This document shows positions 29,199-37,787 of a stretch of 64,000 nucleotides of DNA, one piece after another. The translations under genes were made by a program, and so were the position numbers. The stretch is from an uncultured Collinsella sp. (GTDB lineage: Bacteria; Actinomycetota; Coriobacteriia; Coriobacteriales; Coriobacteriaceae). The notes beneath the pieces were generated by a model. That model did not search any database and was not told where the DNA came from. It was given only the letters and a program-made list of their open reading frames with translations. The stretch is from NCBI GenBank assembly GCA_900549715.1, contig URPK01000008.1:28070-92069 (forward strand), in the 5' to 3' direction. Numbering within the stretch: position 1 is the first letter of the stretch; every line of letters begins with the position of its first letter.

Positions 29199-30662
29199 AT
29201 GGCAAACGAAGAGCCTAGTGCAATTATCAAAGACGCCCGGAGCAACGCGGGCAAATACCGATCTCTCGCCTCGAATACGCTCATATTTACTATTGGAAAT
29301 GCCCTTGTGAAGCTGATTCAGCTGCTGTTGCTGCCGCTTTACACTTCTTATATGGCTACGTCCGATTATGGCGTTGCCGAGCTTGTGAACAATCTCTCAG
29401 ATTTCTTGTATCCGCTGTTTTGCCTGGCTATCTATGAGTCTGTCTTTCGTTTTCTCATGGAGAAGGACGCTCCGAAGGAAGAGCTGCTCGGGGGAGGGCT
29501 TCTCGTTCTTCTGGTGACAATTCCTGTGGGCGCATTGGTGTCGGGAGTTGCCTTTACGTTCTTCTCGTACGATCAGGCATGGGGTTGCTATATCCTCGTT
29601 CTTGCAGTTTCCGTGAGAATGCTGCTTGCTCAGTTTGCCCGCGGGTCAGGTGAGGTCACTCGCTTCGCCGCGTCTGGCGTTCTCAACGCCCTTTTCTTAC
29701 TTCTTTTTGACGTTGTTTTCCTTGTCTTGTTTGATGGTGGCGTAAGCGGGTATGTTCTCGCACTTGTGCTCGGTAACTGTTGCTCGGCCTGTTACTTGTT
29801 TGTGTCTTGCAAAATATGGCGTTGTCTTGGCAAATTGCCCAATAGGCGTCTCCTGATGCGAATGCTTGCGTATAGCCTGCCGATGCTGCCGAATCAACTT
29901 GCTTGGTGGTTTTTAAATATCTTTGGCCGTTACGTCATCCTTGCATTTCAGGGTTCGGTTGCTGCCGGCGTCTACACTGCGGCAAGTAAATTTCCCTCTC
30001 TGGTTAACTTCATGTCGTCCATTTTTCGTCAGGCTTGGCAGATATCGGCGGCGAAGGAGATGGACGGCGAGAATGATGGCTCCTATTTTTCCAAGGTGTT
30101 CGGCCTATTTTTATCCTTTGTCGTGTGTGGGAGCTCGCTAGTCATTGCCCTTACCGAGCCGCTTGCGCGTTTGCTCCTCAAGGGTGACTTTTATGAGGGT
30201 TGGCATATAGTTCCCATTCTTATGCTTGCAGCGCTTATCGGTTGCATCTCGGTATTCTTCGAAGCGTTCTATACGGCTGCGGAGCGCACTGGCGCTCTAT
30301 TTGTTTCATCTGTTGCAGGCGCGGCGGTGAATGTTGTCCTTGCGTTTTGCCTCGGTGGCAGTTTTGGGATTTGGGGAGTGCCTTTGGCTACTTTGGCGGG
30401 ACAGGTCGCTAATGCAGTGGTCCGCATGGTGGATAGCCGAAGATTCATGAGACTAGATTATGAGGTTGCCTTGCAGGCAGCTTTGGTAGCAGCCGTGATC
30501 GTACAGGTGGTGTTGGTATCCATTCTCCCAGCATCGGCCGGGTTAGTCGCCGGCTTGCTGTTGTTTGCTATTGAGGTTTGCTTGACATGGCGCAGATATG
30601 GTGCGGTAACTCGTAGAGTTCTTATGACGCTTCTGGAGACAATTACGGCCAAGTTGAAATAA
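29199..30662 (+). CDS. wzx: Polysaccharide repeat-unit flippase (Wzx/MATE-like)
   Basis: A 487-residue membrane protein with 12-14 helices of the PST/MVF superfamily. The N-terminal LASNTLIFTIGNALVKLIQL and LLLPLYTSYMATSDYGVAEL are characteristic of Wzx transporters, which flip undecaprenyl-linked repeat units to the outer leaflet. AT-rich relative to the neighbouring housekeeping genes. It is the last gene of the polysaccharide locus; 30 bases after its stop lies the promoter of the first small RNA unit. Confidence 0.9.
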   Translation: MANEEPSAIIKDARSNAGKYRSLASNTLIFTIGNALVKLIQLLLLPLYTSYMATSDYGVAELVNNLSDFLYPLFCLAIYESVFRFLMEKDAPKEELLGGGLLVLLVTIPVGALVSGVAFTFFSYDQAWGCYILVLAVSVRMLLAQFARGSGEVTRFAASGVLNALFLLLFDVVFLVLFDGGVSGYVLALVLGNCCSACYLFVSCKIWRCLGKLPNRRLLMRMLAYSLPMLPNQLAWWFLNIFGRYVILAFQGSVAAGVYTAASKFPSLVNFMSSIFRQAWQISAAKEMDGENDGSYFSKVFGLFLSFVVCGSSLVIALTEPLARLLLKGDFYEGWHIVPILMLAALIGCISVFFEAFYTAAERTGALFVSSVAGAAVNVVLAFCLGGSFGIWGVPLATLAGQVANAVVRMVDSRRFMRLDYEVALQAALVAAVIVQVVLVSILPASAGLVAGLLLFAIEVCLTWRRYGAVTRRVLMTLLETITAKLK

Positions 30663-30692
30663 AGGCTGATTTGGGAGATTCGTGCTATCGGA

Positions 30693-30721
30693 TTGATGGC
30701 CCCTGAGTTCTCCTTTAAAGT
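30693..30721 (+). promoter_or_regulatory. Promoter of small RNA copy 1
   Basis: -35 TTGATG at 30693-30698, 17-base spacer, -10 TAAAGT at 30716-30721. The conserved 76-nt unit starts five bases after the -10, exactly as in copy 2. Confidence 0.7.
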
Positions 30722-30726
30722 GATTG

Positions 30727-30802
30727 CTGTGATGAGGCCTTGCGACGGTACGTCCGGCTTGGTCCGTGGGAACCGCCGAAAGGCGGTTTTCGCGTTTAAG
30801 GG
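30727..30802 (+). ncRNA. Small RNA copy 1, probable abiF-class RNA
   Basis: A 76-base unit that recurs at 43586-43661 with two substitutions. It ends in the hairpin AACCGCC-GAAA-GGCGGTT followed by TT, a terminator-like 3' end. Upstream it has ACGG/CCGT and GGAC/GTCC pairing possibilities. It has its own promoter. Immediately downstream is the remnant of an Abi_2 family gene. The abiF RNA motif is known to lie just before Abi_2/AbiF genes, and such RNAs have been proposed as antitoxins. Assignment to that class is inference; that it is an RNA gene is well supported. Confidence 0.75.
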
Positions 30803-30979
30803 GCCCATACGGATAAGCTATTTAAATCTATTACCGAGCAGATTACTATTCTTGAAAGCCGTGGGCTCGAATGCGATAACGATACTCGTTTAGTTCTGGA
30901 GTGCGAGGGGTACTACCCGGTTGTTAACGCAAAGCCGAGATGTATTACTGTTGCCATTTACTACGCTCATTGGCTCTAA
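30800..30979 (+). pseudogene. Remnant of an Abi_2/AbiF-family abortive-infection gene
   Basis: The frame has no start codon and reads DKLFKSITEQITILESRGLE then CEGYYPVVN before diverging and stopping at 30977-30979. The pattern of a 'T..EQI.IL.SRGL' helix followed by 'YY..VNGY' is the N-terminus of Abi_2 proteins. Only about 45 of the usual ~300 codons remain, so it is a dead fragment sitting ten bases behind the small RNA. Confidence 0.65.
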
Positions 30980-31180
30980 TTGCCCGACATGCCCGAGTGC
31001 GACCGCGTCGAAAATATTGGTGTAAGGGTGACGCCCCAGCGCCCGTTCAACGAAGAGCGGCCCTCGTCCTAGAATCTGGAATAACCACAAACGCGGTTCT
31101 GAGAATCGACAAAGACCGCTTGCGTTTAATGATTGGCCGTCGGCGCGTTTACGCCAACATTTCCGGCGTGATCACATTCC

Positions 31181-31205
31181 AACTAGTGCATTTTTTGCAC
31201 TAGTT
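31181..31205. terminator. 10-bp perfect hairpin
   Basis: AACTAGTGCA (31181-31190) and its exact inverse (31196-31205) flank TTTTT. It lies between the Abi and RhuM remnants. The rest of 30980-31211 holds no recognisable gene. Confidence 0.5.
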
Positions 31206-31211
31206 CAAAAC

Positions 31212-31307
31212 GGGGGCACAAGGACGGTCGGGCGTCGGGTCGAGCACTACGACCTCGACATTATCATTTCGGTTGGCTACCGCGTGAAGTCTCGGCAGGG
31301 CGTGTAA
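31212..31307 (+). pseudogene. Remnant of a RhuM-family gene
   Basis: The frame reads GTRTVGRRVEHYDLDIIISV then GYRVKSRQGV and stops. 'YNLD.IISVGYRV.S..G' is the most conserved part of RhuM (virulence RhuM) proteins, which are common in defence and mobile-element regions. The conserved FRIWA continuation is missing and there is no start, so only a fragment survives. 31308-31474 shows no gene. Confidence 0.65.
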
Positions 31308-31474
31308 GTTGACCATTCCTTTCACCGACTGGCAAAACGATTTACGCCTAATTGTGGACATTGCCTACGCGATTTTCCTTTGCTCCCGCATTGATCTCGC
31401 TAAACTGATAACTGCTGCTACCAGGGCATTTTCTGGTGCACGTTCTATTGGCTCCTGCGAAGATCGGAGCGGGT

Positions 31475-32605
31475 ATGTTTGCTGCCGAGTTCCACACCAG
31501 CCGTCATCACATCGCGATCGTCGCCATGGCCTGCCTATGCGTTCTGCTGGGCGGGCCTTCCTATGCCGCGGGCGCGGAGAGCCTGTTCATCGCGGGCGCG
31601 ACGTACTACGGGCCCGGCGTGTCGGGCCCCGGCTGGGCCTGGACCGCTGCCGACCATCTGGAGCTCAACGGCTACACGGGCGACGCCATCGGCGCCGACG
31701 GCGACCTGGTCGTGACGCTTGCCGGGCGCAACTCGGTGGTCGAGTCGCATGCGCCCGATGCGGACATCACGCAGTGCGGCATGGAGGTGTGGGGCAGCCT
31801 GACGCTCCGCGGCACCGGCTCTTTGGCGGCTTCGGGCTCGCAGTGCGCGATCCACGTCTCGCGGGCGCTCGCGGTGGACGGCTGCGCCGTCGATGCCCGG
31901 GCGAACGGGGCAACCGTCACGGACGAGGCCGTGGCAGGCGTGATCGCCGCACGTATGGCCGTGCGCGGCGGCGGGCGCGTCGTCGCCGCCGGTGCCGCGC
32001 CCGCCGCCGGCGTACAGGCTTTCGGTGTGTACCTGCAGGACGCGGGCGCCGGCGACGGCTCGGCCGGGCGCGGGCTTTCCGTCGATGTCTCGCGGCTCGA
32101 TGCGACCGGTGCCGATGGCGGCGTTGCATGCACGGGCGGGTCGCTCGTGTCCGCGCGGTTCGTGGCGCCAGCGGGCGGGGCCTTCGGTGCCGGCGGCGTG
32201 GTGGATGCCTCCGGGGCCATGGCGCCGCATGTGGTGGTCGAGCCCCAGGGCGCCACGGCGCCGGCGGGGGAGACCGACGGGCGCGAGGTGCCCGGTGGCG
32301 CCGGCGAGCCGGCCGGCGGTGCCGGCCCCGCCGTTGAGCGGCCCGGTGCCGGGTCCGCGACGGATCCCGTCCTAAAGCCCGCGTCTACGACGCCCAAGAC
32401 GACCGCGACGACCAAAACGACAGCGATCAAGACCGCGGCGTCCACGCCATCCAATGCCAAGAACGCTGACGCTGCCACCGCCACGCTCCCCAAGACTGCC
32501 GACAGCAGCTGGATCGCCGCCTCCCTGGCGCTATTCCTGCTGGGAGCTGCGCTTCTAGGTGTCACACGCCGCTACTCTTGTATTTACGCACGCCGGGAGT
32601 CATAA
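31475..32605 (+). CDS. LPxTG-type cell-wall-anchored surface protein
   Basis: A 376-residue secreted protein. The signal peptide spans residues 1-32 (IAIVAMACLCVLLGG, cleavage near SYAAG). A Gly/Ala-rich body has short right-handed-repeat-like segments (TLRGTGSLAASGSQC) that suggest a beta-helix. A Thr/Lys-rich wall spacer (about 305-335) and the sortase signal LPKTA at 338-342, followed by a hydrophobic helix and a basic tail, complete it. GGAG is five bases before ATG 31475. It is very GC-rich, unlike the neighbouring island genes, so the island is a mosaic. Ligand unknown. Confidence 0.8.
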   Translation: MFAAEFHTSRHHIAIVAMACLCVLLGGPSYAAGAESLFIAGATYYGPGVSGPGWAWTAADHLELNGYTGDAIGADGDLVVTLAGRNSVVESHAPDADITQCGMEVWGSLTLRGTGSLAASGSQCAIHVSRALAVDGCAVDARANGATVTDEAVAGVIAARMAVRGGGRVVAAGAAPAAGVQAFGVYLQDAGAGDGSAGRGLSVDVSRLDATGADGGVACTGGSLVSARFVAPAGGAFGAGGVVDASGAMAPHVVVEPQGATAPAGETDGREVPGGAGEPAGGAGPAVERPGAGSATDPVLKPASTTPKTTATTKTTAIKTAASTPSNAKNADAATATLPKTADSSWIAASLALFLLGAALLGVTRRYSCIYARRES

Positions 32606-32648
32606 AATATGGTTAACTCTGAAATACCAAGTAAACCAAGGAGGAACA

Positions 32649-32927
32649 ATGGCCACACGGACGATGGAGCCGGTGTCCACGAAGCTGCGCCCCGATGAGA
32701 AGCGGGCATTCCTCGAAACGTGCGATAGCATCGGTACTTCCCCGAGCAACGCCCTGCGCATGTTCGTCTCCGCGTTCAACAGGCGCGGCGGCTTTCCCTT
32801 CGATCCCTCCAACTCCTACGGGTTCAATGCCGAGACCCTTGCCGCTATGGATGACGCTGCGGCGGGCCGCGTGAGCGGGCCGTACGACACGGTATCCGAC
32901 ATGATCGCCGCCCTCGATGAGAACTAG
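32649..32927 (+). CDS. RelB/DinJ-family antitoxin
   Basis: A 92-residue protein with a ribbon-helix-helix N-terminus (VSTKLRPDEKRAFLETCDSI GTSPSNALRMF) that would dimerise and bind its own operator. The C-terminal half (PFDPSNSYGFNAETLAAM) would wrap the toxin. AAGGAGG lies before ATG 32649. The toxin gene follows three bases later. The antitoxin is intact while the toxin is broken. Confidence 0.85.
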   Translation: MATRTMEPVSTKLRPDEKRAFLETCDSIGTSPSNALRMFVSAFNRRGGFPFDPSNSYGFNAETLAAMDDAAAGRVSGPYDTVSDMIAALDEN

Positions 32928-32930
32928 CCC

Positions 32931-33206
32931 ATGCTGAAGCTCGAGTTCACTGCCAAATTCAAGAAGGACTACAAGCGGGCGAAGAAGCAGGGCCGTAACA
33001 TGCGGGTGCTTGAGAATGTGCTCGAGACGCTCCAACCAGAAGAGGAGCTTCCCGCGCAACTTCACGACCATGAGCTCGTCAGCAACTACAAGGGGCATAG
33101 GGAATGCCACCTCGCCCCCGGCTGGCTTCTGATATGCCGCGTCGAGGGCGACAGGCTGACGCTGACGGCAACGTGACTGGGAAGCCATACGGAACTGCTC
33201 GATTGA
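32931..33206 (+). pseudogene. YafQ-family mRNA interferase, truncated by a premature stop
   Basis: The N-terminal 81 codons match YafQ (FKKDYKRAKKQGRNM and NYKGHRECH). A TGA at 33174-33176 cuts off the last strand. The same frame continues after it as LGSHTELLD to 33204, the equivalent of the E. coli TGTHAALF end that carries catalytic His87 and Phe91. In addition the catalytic Asp67 position (PDW) is Gly64 (PGW). The toxin is therefore probably inactive. A sequencing error could explain the stop but not the Gly. Confidence 0.75.
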
Positions 33207-33289
33207 GGGCGTCTTCAGTCCAATCCGTCCTTTGCAATGCGGCGGTTTCCCAATCTGCATAAATACCGCGAGCAGTAGCGGGCAGGCAC

Positions 33290-33611
33290 TTACCTCCCGC
33301 CACTTGTTCGATAGTACTGTCCTGGGTCGTGCCGGTTTAATCCGACCCATTCGAGAAGCCCCTTTTCGGCAAGGCGCTTCATTCTTCGGAGCCGTTTCTC
33401 TGGGCTTCGGCGGACTTGCCAACTCGCGCTTGGGCACTACCCAGTAAATTACTCAGTAGTGCCTAGTAGATTATCCAGTAGTGCCGTAGCGGCTGTCTGC
33501 TTGTAGGGGGCGTTCGGCCCCGAGAACTCGGCTCGGATGTGCCGCAGCCCCTCCTCTGCATCCAGCCTGTATTCGACCGTGCGGAAGCGCGTCAACGCGA
33601 TCGCTCTTGGA
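33290..33611 (-). pseudogene. Degraded reverse-strand gene, family unresolved
   Basis: Two reverse-strand pieces with protein-like composition survive. The first (about 33611-33449) reads FRTVEYRLDAEEGLRHIRAE then FSGPNAPYKQTAATALLDNL and stops. The second (33394-33290), in another frame, reads MKRLAEKGLLEWVGLNRHDP then GQYYR and stops. The second resembles the C-terminal winged-helix end of Schlafen/AlbA_2 or Fic-type proteins. Neither piece has a start. Short CAGTAGTGCC repeats (33454-33484) lie between them. Confidence 0.4.
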
Positions 33612-34712
33612 TTACTGAACCACTGTTAGATCGGCCTTTCGTCTACATGTTTTGCTTGTGGGCGTTTTCCCACCTAGTACAACTTGCGCACTTGTTCCGG
33701 TAAGCAGCTGATAGCACAGCTCAAGGGGCAATGCAGTTTCATTGGTTGCTGTACTAAGTTTTTGCGGCATCTTCGAGAGCAGGGTGATGACCTGCTTATT
33801 TACCTCAGACTGTTCTGGAATTATCGCGTTGGGCTCATCCGTTCTCCATCCTGCCGCGCTTAACTGCTTGAAAAGATTGTGATACTGCCAATCCGTGAGC
33901 AGGCCAATGTCGTGTGATCTAAAGATAAATGCTGCTACAGATACCTTCCATTGCTTTTTATGGGCTACTGCATCCCGCAGACTGAAGCCTCTGGGCGTAT
34001 ATTTCAGCATAGTCGATTTGGGCATTAGGAATGCCGAGGCGAACCTGTTCGCCTCGGCCTCGATTTCTTTTGTAGCCGAAGTTCCCATGTCGAGATTTCG
34101 ATGCATCACTAGATGTCCGAGTTCGTGAGCCGCATCCATCCTGCGTCGCTCACCACTCTTTGAAGTCGTGAGAAACACATATGGACATTCGGTTCTTGGC
34201 TCCCAGTATGAAAAGGCGTCAACTTCGTTTCCGATTTCTCCGGCAAAGAAAATACGGATACCGTGGCTCTCGAGGAGGGCTAGCAAATTTGGGATAGCGC
34301 CTTCTCCCATTTTCCATTCTTTACGAAGCATTTCTGCCGCGAGAACGGGGCCTACGCCTTCTATGGTGGGGACGTCTGTTTTTGGTAGGTTGAACTTCGC
34401 GTTGCACCAGTCGGATAGTTCCGTCGCGAGCGTTGCCTCGGCGGTTGCGATGTCTTTTTGGCTTCTTTTTAGCTTTGTTCTTGCTCTAAATGAAATAGCC
34501 TTTTCTGGCATGGGCTCCGTTGTATGTAAATTAAAAAATGCTTCGGGAAAACGCAGCGCTTGCATCAAGCGCTGCTCGATTTCAGGACTCGGATTAGTAA
34601 CGTCGTTTTCGTAGTCGGCGATAGACTTGGGCGTGACCTTTACAAGCTCAGCCAGCTCTTTTTTCGAAAAGCCTCTCAATTTTCGCGCAAGAGTTAGGCG
34701 TGTGCCTTCCAT
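33612..34712 (-). CDS. XRE-family regulator fused to ImmA/IrrE metallopeptidase
   Basis: A 366-residue protein. The helix-turn-helix at residues 5-55 (LRGFSKKELAELVKVTPKSI) binds DNA. A zinc peptidase domain has HELGH at 196-200 and the third ligand Glu220 in EAEANRFASAF. ImmA/IrrE proteins cleave or remove repressors in response to stress, and this fused form is common in prophage and toxin-antitoxin-like pairs. It is transcribed after, and 76 bases from, the uncharacterised gene at 34789-35463. Codon use is AT-richer than in the housekeeping genes. Confidence 0.88.
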   Translation of the reverse strand: MEGTRLTLARKLRGFSKKELAELVKVTPKSIADYENDVTNPSPEIEQRLMQALRFPEAFFNLHTTEPMPEKAISFRARTKLKRSQKDIATAEATLATELSDWCNAKFNLPKTDVPTIEGVGPVLAAEMLRKEWKMGEGAIPNLLALLESHGIRIFFAGEIGNEVDAFSYWEPRTECPYVFLTTSKSGERRRMDAAHELGHLVMHRNLDMGTSATKEIEAEANRFASAFLMPKSTMLKYTPRGFSLRDAVAHKKQWKVSVAAFIFRSHDIGLLTDWQYHNLFKQLSAAGWRTDEPNAIIPEQSEVNKQVITLLSKMPQKLSTATNETALPLELCYQLLTGTSAQVVLGGKTPTSKTCRRKADLTVVQ

Positions 34713-34788
34713 TTACTTCCTCATTCGGATAGTGGGTTCAAAGCGGTTGTCATTTCTAATGATATGGGGGTCCGCATGAACGCTCTGG

Positions 34789-35463
34789 CTAATATCCAAC
34801 CGCCATATCGGGTTCACTCAGTTCAATGGGCGAAATGTTGATGGACGGTACCTCTTCGTCAGGCGGGAGCGAAATCTGGACGTTCTGCAGCGGAATGGGA
34901 TTCATGATGATGCGTTTAATCCATCCGCCGACCTGGTTGTTTTCGTCAAAATGTGGCTTCGATAGCTCCATGCGGATCTCCTGACGGTTGCGGTCAACAT
35001 AGATTACCAGGTACCACAATTTCCCTTCTTGTTGATCGATGGCGTAATTATCCGGATCGAATAGGGTCATTTGACCGGCTACGATTGATGGTGTCTTGCC
35101 CTTCTCTTTTAGTTTTGGGCCAAAACCGCCTTTTATGCCAGTTGAGGGACTGCCTGTGGCAACGGTAATTTTGACGGACCTATCAGGTGAAATCGTATAG
35201 GGGAGGTTTGCTACGTTTTCTGACTTCCAGCCCTTTTCTGCCATCAGCTCACGAAATTTGGCAGTTGAGTTGTGATACATAGAAGTGCCGCGTGCCGTCG
35301 GGACAAGATGACCGTTATCCATGATGGTCGTGAAGTCCCGTGCATATTCTAGCGCCTCTCTGAACACATCTTCGGAAAGATCCGGATGCACATCAGAAGG
35401 GCTTGCAAAGCAAGGTCGGTGGTGGCCCTTTGGCGTTAAACTGGCATGTTGGTGAGCTAACAT
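34789..35463 (-). CDS. Uncharacterised partner of the ImmA/IrrE regulator
   Basis: A 224-residue soluble protein that I do not recognise. It has no signal or membrane helix. The middle (GKTPSIVAGQMTLFDPDNY followed by LWYLVIYVD) looks like an alternating beta-strand fold, and the tail is acidic (LPPDEEVPSINISPIEL). GGAG lies five bases before ATG 35463, and a perfect 20-bp palindrome sits just upstream. Adjacency to an XRE-ImmA protein suggests the regulated target or toxin of the pair; that is inference. Confidence 0.65.
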   Translation of the reverse strand: MLAHQHASLTPKGHHRPCFASPSDVHPDLSEDVFREALEYARDFTTIMDNGHLVPTARGTSMYHNSTAKFRELMAEKGWKSENVANLPYTISPDRSVKITVATGSPSTGIKGGFGPKLKEKGKTPSIVAGQMTLFDPDNYAIDQQEGKLWYLVIYVDRNRQEIRMELSKPHFDENNQVGGWIKRIIMNPIPLQNVQISLPPDEEVPSINISPIELSEPDMAVGY

Positions 35464-35475
35464 TCATCTCCAATC

Positions 35476-35519
35476 AACTACATTTTCTAGACCTAATTCT
35501 AGGTCTAGAAAATGTAGTT
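35476..35519. promoter_or_regulatory. Perfect 20-bp palindrome upstream of the ImmA-partner operon
   Basis: 35476-35495 (beginning AACTACATTT) is the exact inverse of 35500-35519, with a four-base ATTC loop. It lies 12 bases before the start codon on the reverse strand and probably serves as an operator or as a leader hairpin. Confidence 0.7.
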
Positions 35520-35664
35520 AGCAAGTAGCTTTACGGTTTGGATTAATGACCTCTATTCGGCGATCCTGTTTTGGCGTTCGGCGGCTTTTGGGTTTCGGTC
35601 GATAGCGCCCCCTCCTCTTCTGTGAATGATTCCAACTTCACTTTGCTTGTTTGGGGGCGTTCAA

Positions 35665-36711
35665 ATGGCAATCTGCTGCCTGATGAAGCTTTTTGATAGT
35701 GGTGAATTGTTGGCATATATGCTGCGCTTACAATTGCTTTCTGTGGGCGTATTCTTTGGCTGCATATTGGTGCTTTTCGCGGCATCCTATTTTCTATCGG
35801 GAGGCAAGATGAAGGAAGGCTTTAAGAAACGGCTAGGCAAAACCTTTGCCTTTAGTAAGAAGACTGCCAATCTATTTATAGCTAGTCTGGTCATTATCTT
35901 TCTTCCACCACTTGTTATAGCGTTCCTGTATTCAGTTGACGCGCAACAAGTCGTTATTAGAACACCGTGGAGTGCCGGCGAGATGCTTGGCTACTGTGGG
36001 ACCATGGGGGCAGCGTTTATTGCCCTTTTGGGCATTGTTTACGGTATCGTTGATGCTTGGGACCAACAACGGACGCAGAGCAGGATGAGCGCTGCACCTT
36101 ATTTCTCAATGATTATGCTCACGCAGAAAAATAAAATAGGCTGGGCATTTATGCTTCCGCAATATGAAGGAGATCCTGAAGAATCTGCCTCTTCTGATGC
36201 GGTGTCAAATAGTGATTCCAAAGGGTATTACGAGGTTGAAGAACGTGATACCTACGTGCTAATTGGAAATGCAATTGAGTATAAAGACGGTCTTACCAAC
36301 GAGCAGCGAAAACGTGTTACACATAGTTATCTATCTGAATCAATAGAGGGTCTTAGCCTCGCAACGCCCAATCCGACAATTTATGTTCCATTGAGGTTCA
36401 AGAACGTTGGCCCTGGTTACGCCAACAATGTAAAGGTCGGCGTTAATCGCAAAGGCGCGGTTTGGCGAGGTGTTAGATCCTTGACGCTTGATCATGGGGA
36501 GAGTTTTTACCTTGGTATTTTCATAGATACGCAAACTGATTCTGCGATCGGGGAGTATGAGCTTGGAATTGCTTTCTATGACTGCTTAGGTTTCAGATAC
36601 ATGCAATCCTTCGAGCTGAAAGTAGTGAAGGATGAAGATGGGGGACATGTTGCGGAGCTGGAATGCTTGGGTAGAAAGACCATAATCGACGATCAGTCTT
36701 ATACAAATTAG
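35665..36711 (+). CDS. Uncharacterised membrane protein with large cytoplasmic domain
   Basis: A 348-residue protein with three predicted transmembrane helices: about residues 17-40 (LLSVGVFFGCILVLFAASYF), 68-90 (LFIASLVIIFLPPLVIAFLY) and 112-132 (MGAAFIALLGIVYGIVDAW). A beta-rich C-terminal domain of about 200 residues follows (VPLRFKNVGPGYANNVKVG), Ig-like in pattern. GGGGG precedes ATG 35665; ATG 35626 is an alternative. AT-rich island gene with no close family that I can name. Such small-membrane-plus-sensor proteins are frequent in defence islands, but no function is claimed. Confidence 0.7.
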   Translation: MAICCLMKLFDSGELLAYMLRLQLLSVGVFFGCILVLFAASYFLSGGKMKEGFKKRLGKTFAFSKKTANLFIASLVIIFLPPLVIAFLYSVDAQQVVIRTPWSAGEMLGYCGTMGAAFIALLGIVYGIVDAWDQQRTQSRMSAAPYFSMIMLTQKNKIGWAFMLPQYEGDPEESASSDAVSNSDSKGYYEVEERDTYVLIGNAIEYKDGLTNEQRKRVTHSYLSESIEGLSLATPNPTIYVPLRFKNVGPGYANNVKVGVNRKGAVWRGVRSLTLDHGESFYLGIFIDTQTDSAIGEYELGIAFYDCLGFRYMQSFELKVVKDEDGGHVAELECLGRKTIIDDQSYTN

Positions 36712-36905
36712 TCCTTTGATGCTGACACGAAATAATCAGCGTCGTTGAGCGCTGTCGCAGGCGCGGTTGGCTCACTGTGATTATTGAAGGGCTGCGCTCG
36801 CATACGGTTCGAGAAAACTGAAGTAGAATTATTATACGTTCATTGTCTGGTGCATGACGTTTTATCAATGTTGATTAATTGGCTTCATGTAGAGGCGTCT
36901 AATTG

Positions 36906-37769
36906 ATGGGAAACGCTGTGCTTCAGGAATTATTTGGACCTTTGTCGAACGACTTGAACGCATTGGCAGATCTTGCGACTGCTGTCGCTCTTTTTGCTGC
37001 AATCGGTTCTTATCGGCTTGCTGTTAAGCAGATGCGTAACGATAGCTATATAAAAGCCTCTGAATGGTCCATTAATTTTGCCGATACTTTTAGGGCCGAA
37101 GTTCTGCCCAGGATGAAGCTATTCAGCTTCGTCTCTTCCGAAGTCTCCATTTATGCTCAAGCCGTTATGAGCCTATCGGTTCATTCTTTAAAGTCGTTTT
37201 CCGAAAAAGAATTCATCTCCATAGCCGGTACGTCAAGTTCGAACGTTAAACAAGGTTTGCTATCTTACTTGACAAACAGTGAAAACCTTGAAAAGGCTGC
37301 CAGTAAGTATGCAGAGCTCGCAGAATTACATCCAACTATTTTTACGCCTATCGATCGAGCCTCCATTGATAACGAAACGTTTGCTTTACTTTTTAATAAA
37401 ACGCTTACGGAGTTATCGAATTATCTGGAACAGCTGTCATTAATGGTTAATAGTGGGTTGGCTAATGAGGAGGTTCTATACCCGTCGTTTCATCGGCCTT
37501 TTTTCAGGGCCGTTAATTACGTCTTTCCCTTTTTGTGCTCCGTGAACAATGGCAGGGAAGTTGGGAATTACAGCTACACCCATATTGTTAAACTGATGGA
37601 AATATGGGGCGAGCGTGAACGTGAGATCGATCGTGGGGTTCAGACTTATCAGTTAAAAATTGATAGGGGCTATGAAATAAACAAAGAGATCGGACTAAAG
37701 GTTCAGGAGCCGTCAGCTGTTTCTAAACTGAGCTCAATAATCTTCGGTATATTCAAGAACAACAATTAG
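36906..37769 (+). CDS. Uncharacterised protein with N-terminal membrane helix
   Basis: A 287-residue protein. One hydrophobic helix at residues 18-36 (LADLATAVALFAAIGSYRLA) is followed by a mostly helical cytoplasmic region (RNDSYIKASEWSINFADTF onward). The layout resembles DUF4760-type proteins, but I cannot confirm a family. TTG 36903 immediately precedes ATG 36906 in frame. It may form a unit with the membrane protein 190 bases upstream. A 9-bp hairpin (37788-37810) follows the stop. Confidence 0.65.
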   Translation: MGNAVLQELFGPLSNDLNALADLATAVALFAAIGSYRLAVKQMRNDSYIKASEWSINFADTFRAEVLPRMKLFSFVSSEVSIYAQAVMSLSVHSLKSFSEKEFISIAGTSSSNVKQGLLSYLTNSENLEKAASKYAELAELHPTIFTPIDRASIDNETFALLFNKTLTELSNYLEQLSLMVNSGLANEEVLYPSFHRPFFRAVNYVFPFLCSVNNGREVGNYSYTHIVKLMEIWGEREREIDRGVQTYQLKIDRGYEINKEIGLKVQEPSAVSKLSSIIFGIFKNNN

Positions 37770-37787
37770 CAATGGGCGGATAAAAAT

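Noticed and set aside
30890..31090. 66-codon reverse frame
   Set aside because: It overlaps the Abi remnant, has no ribosome binding site and no recognisable family.
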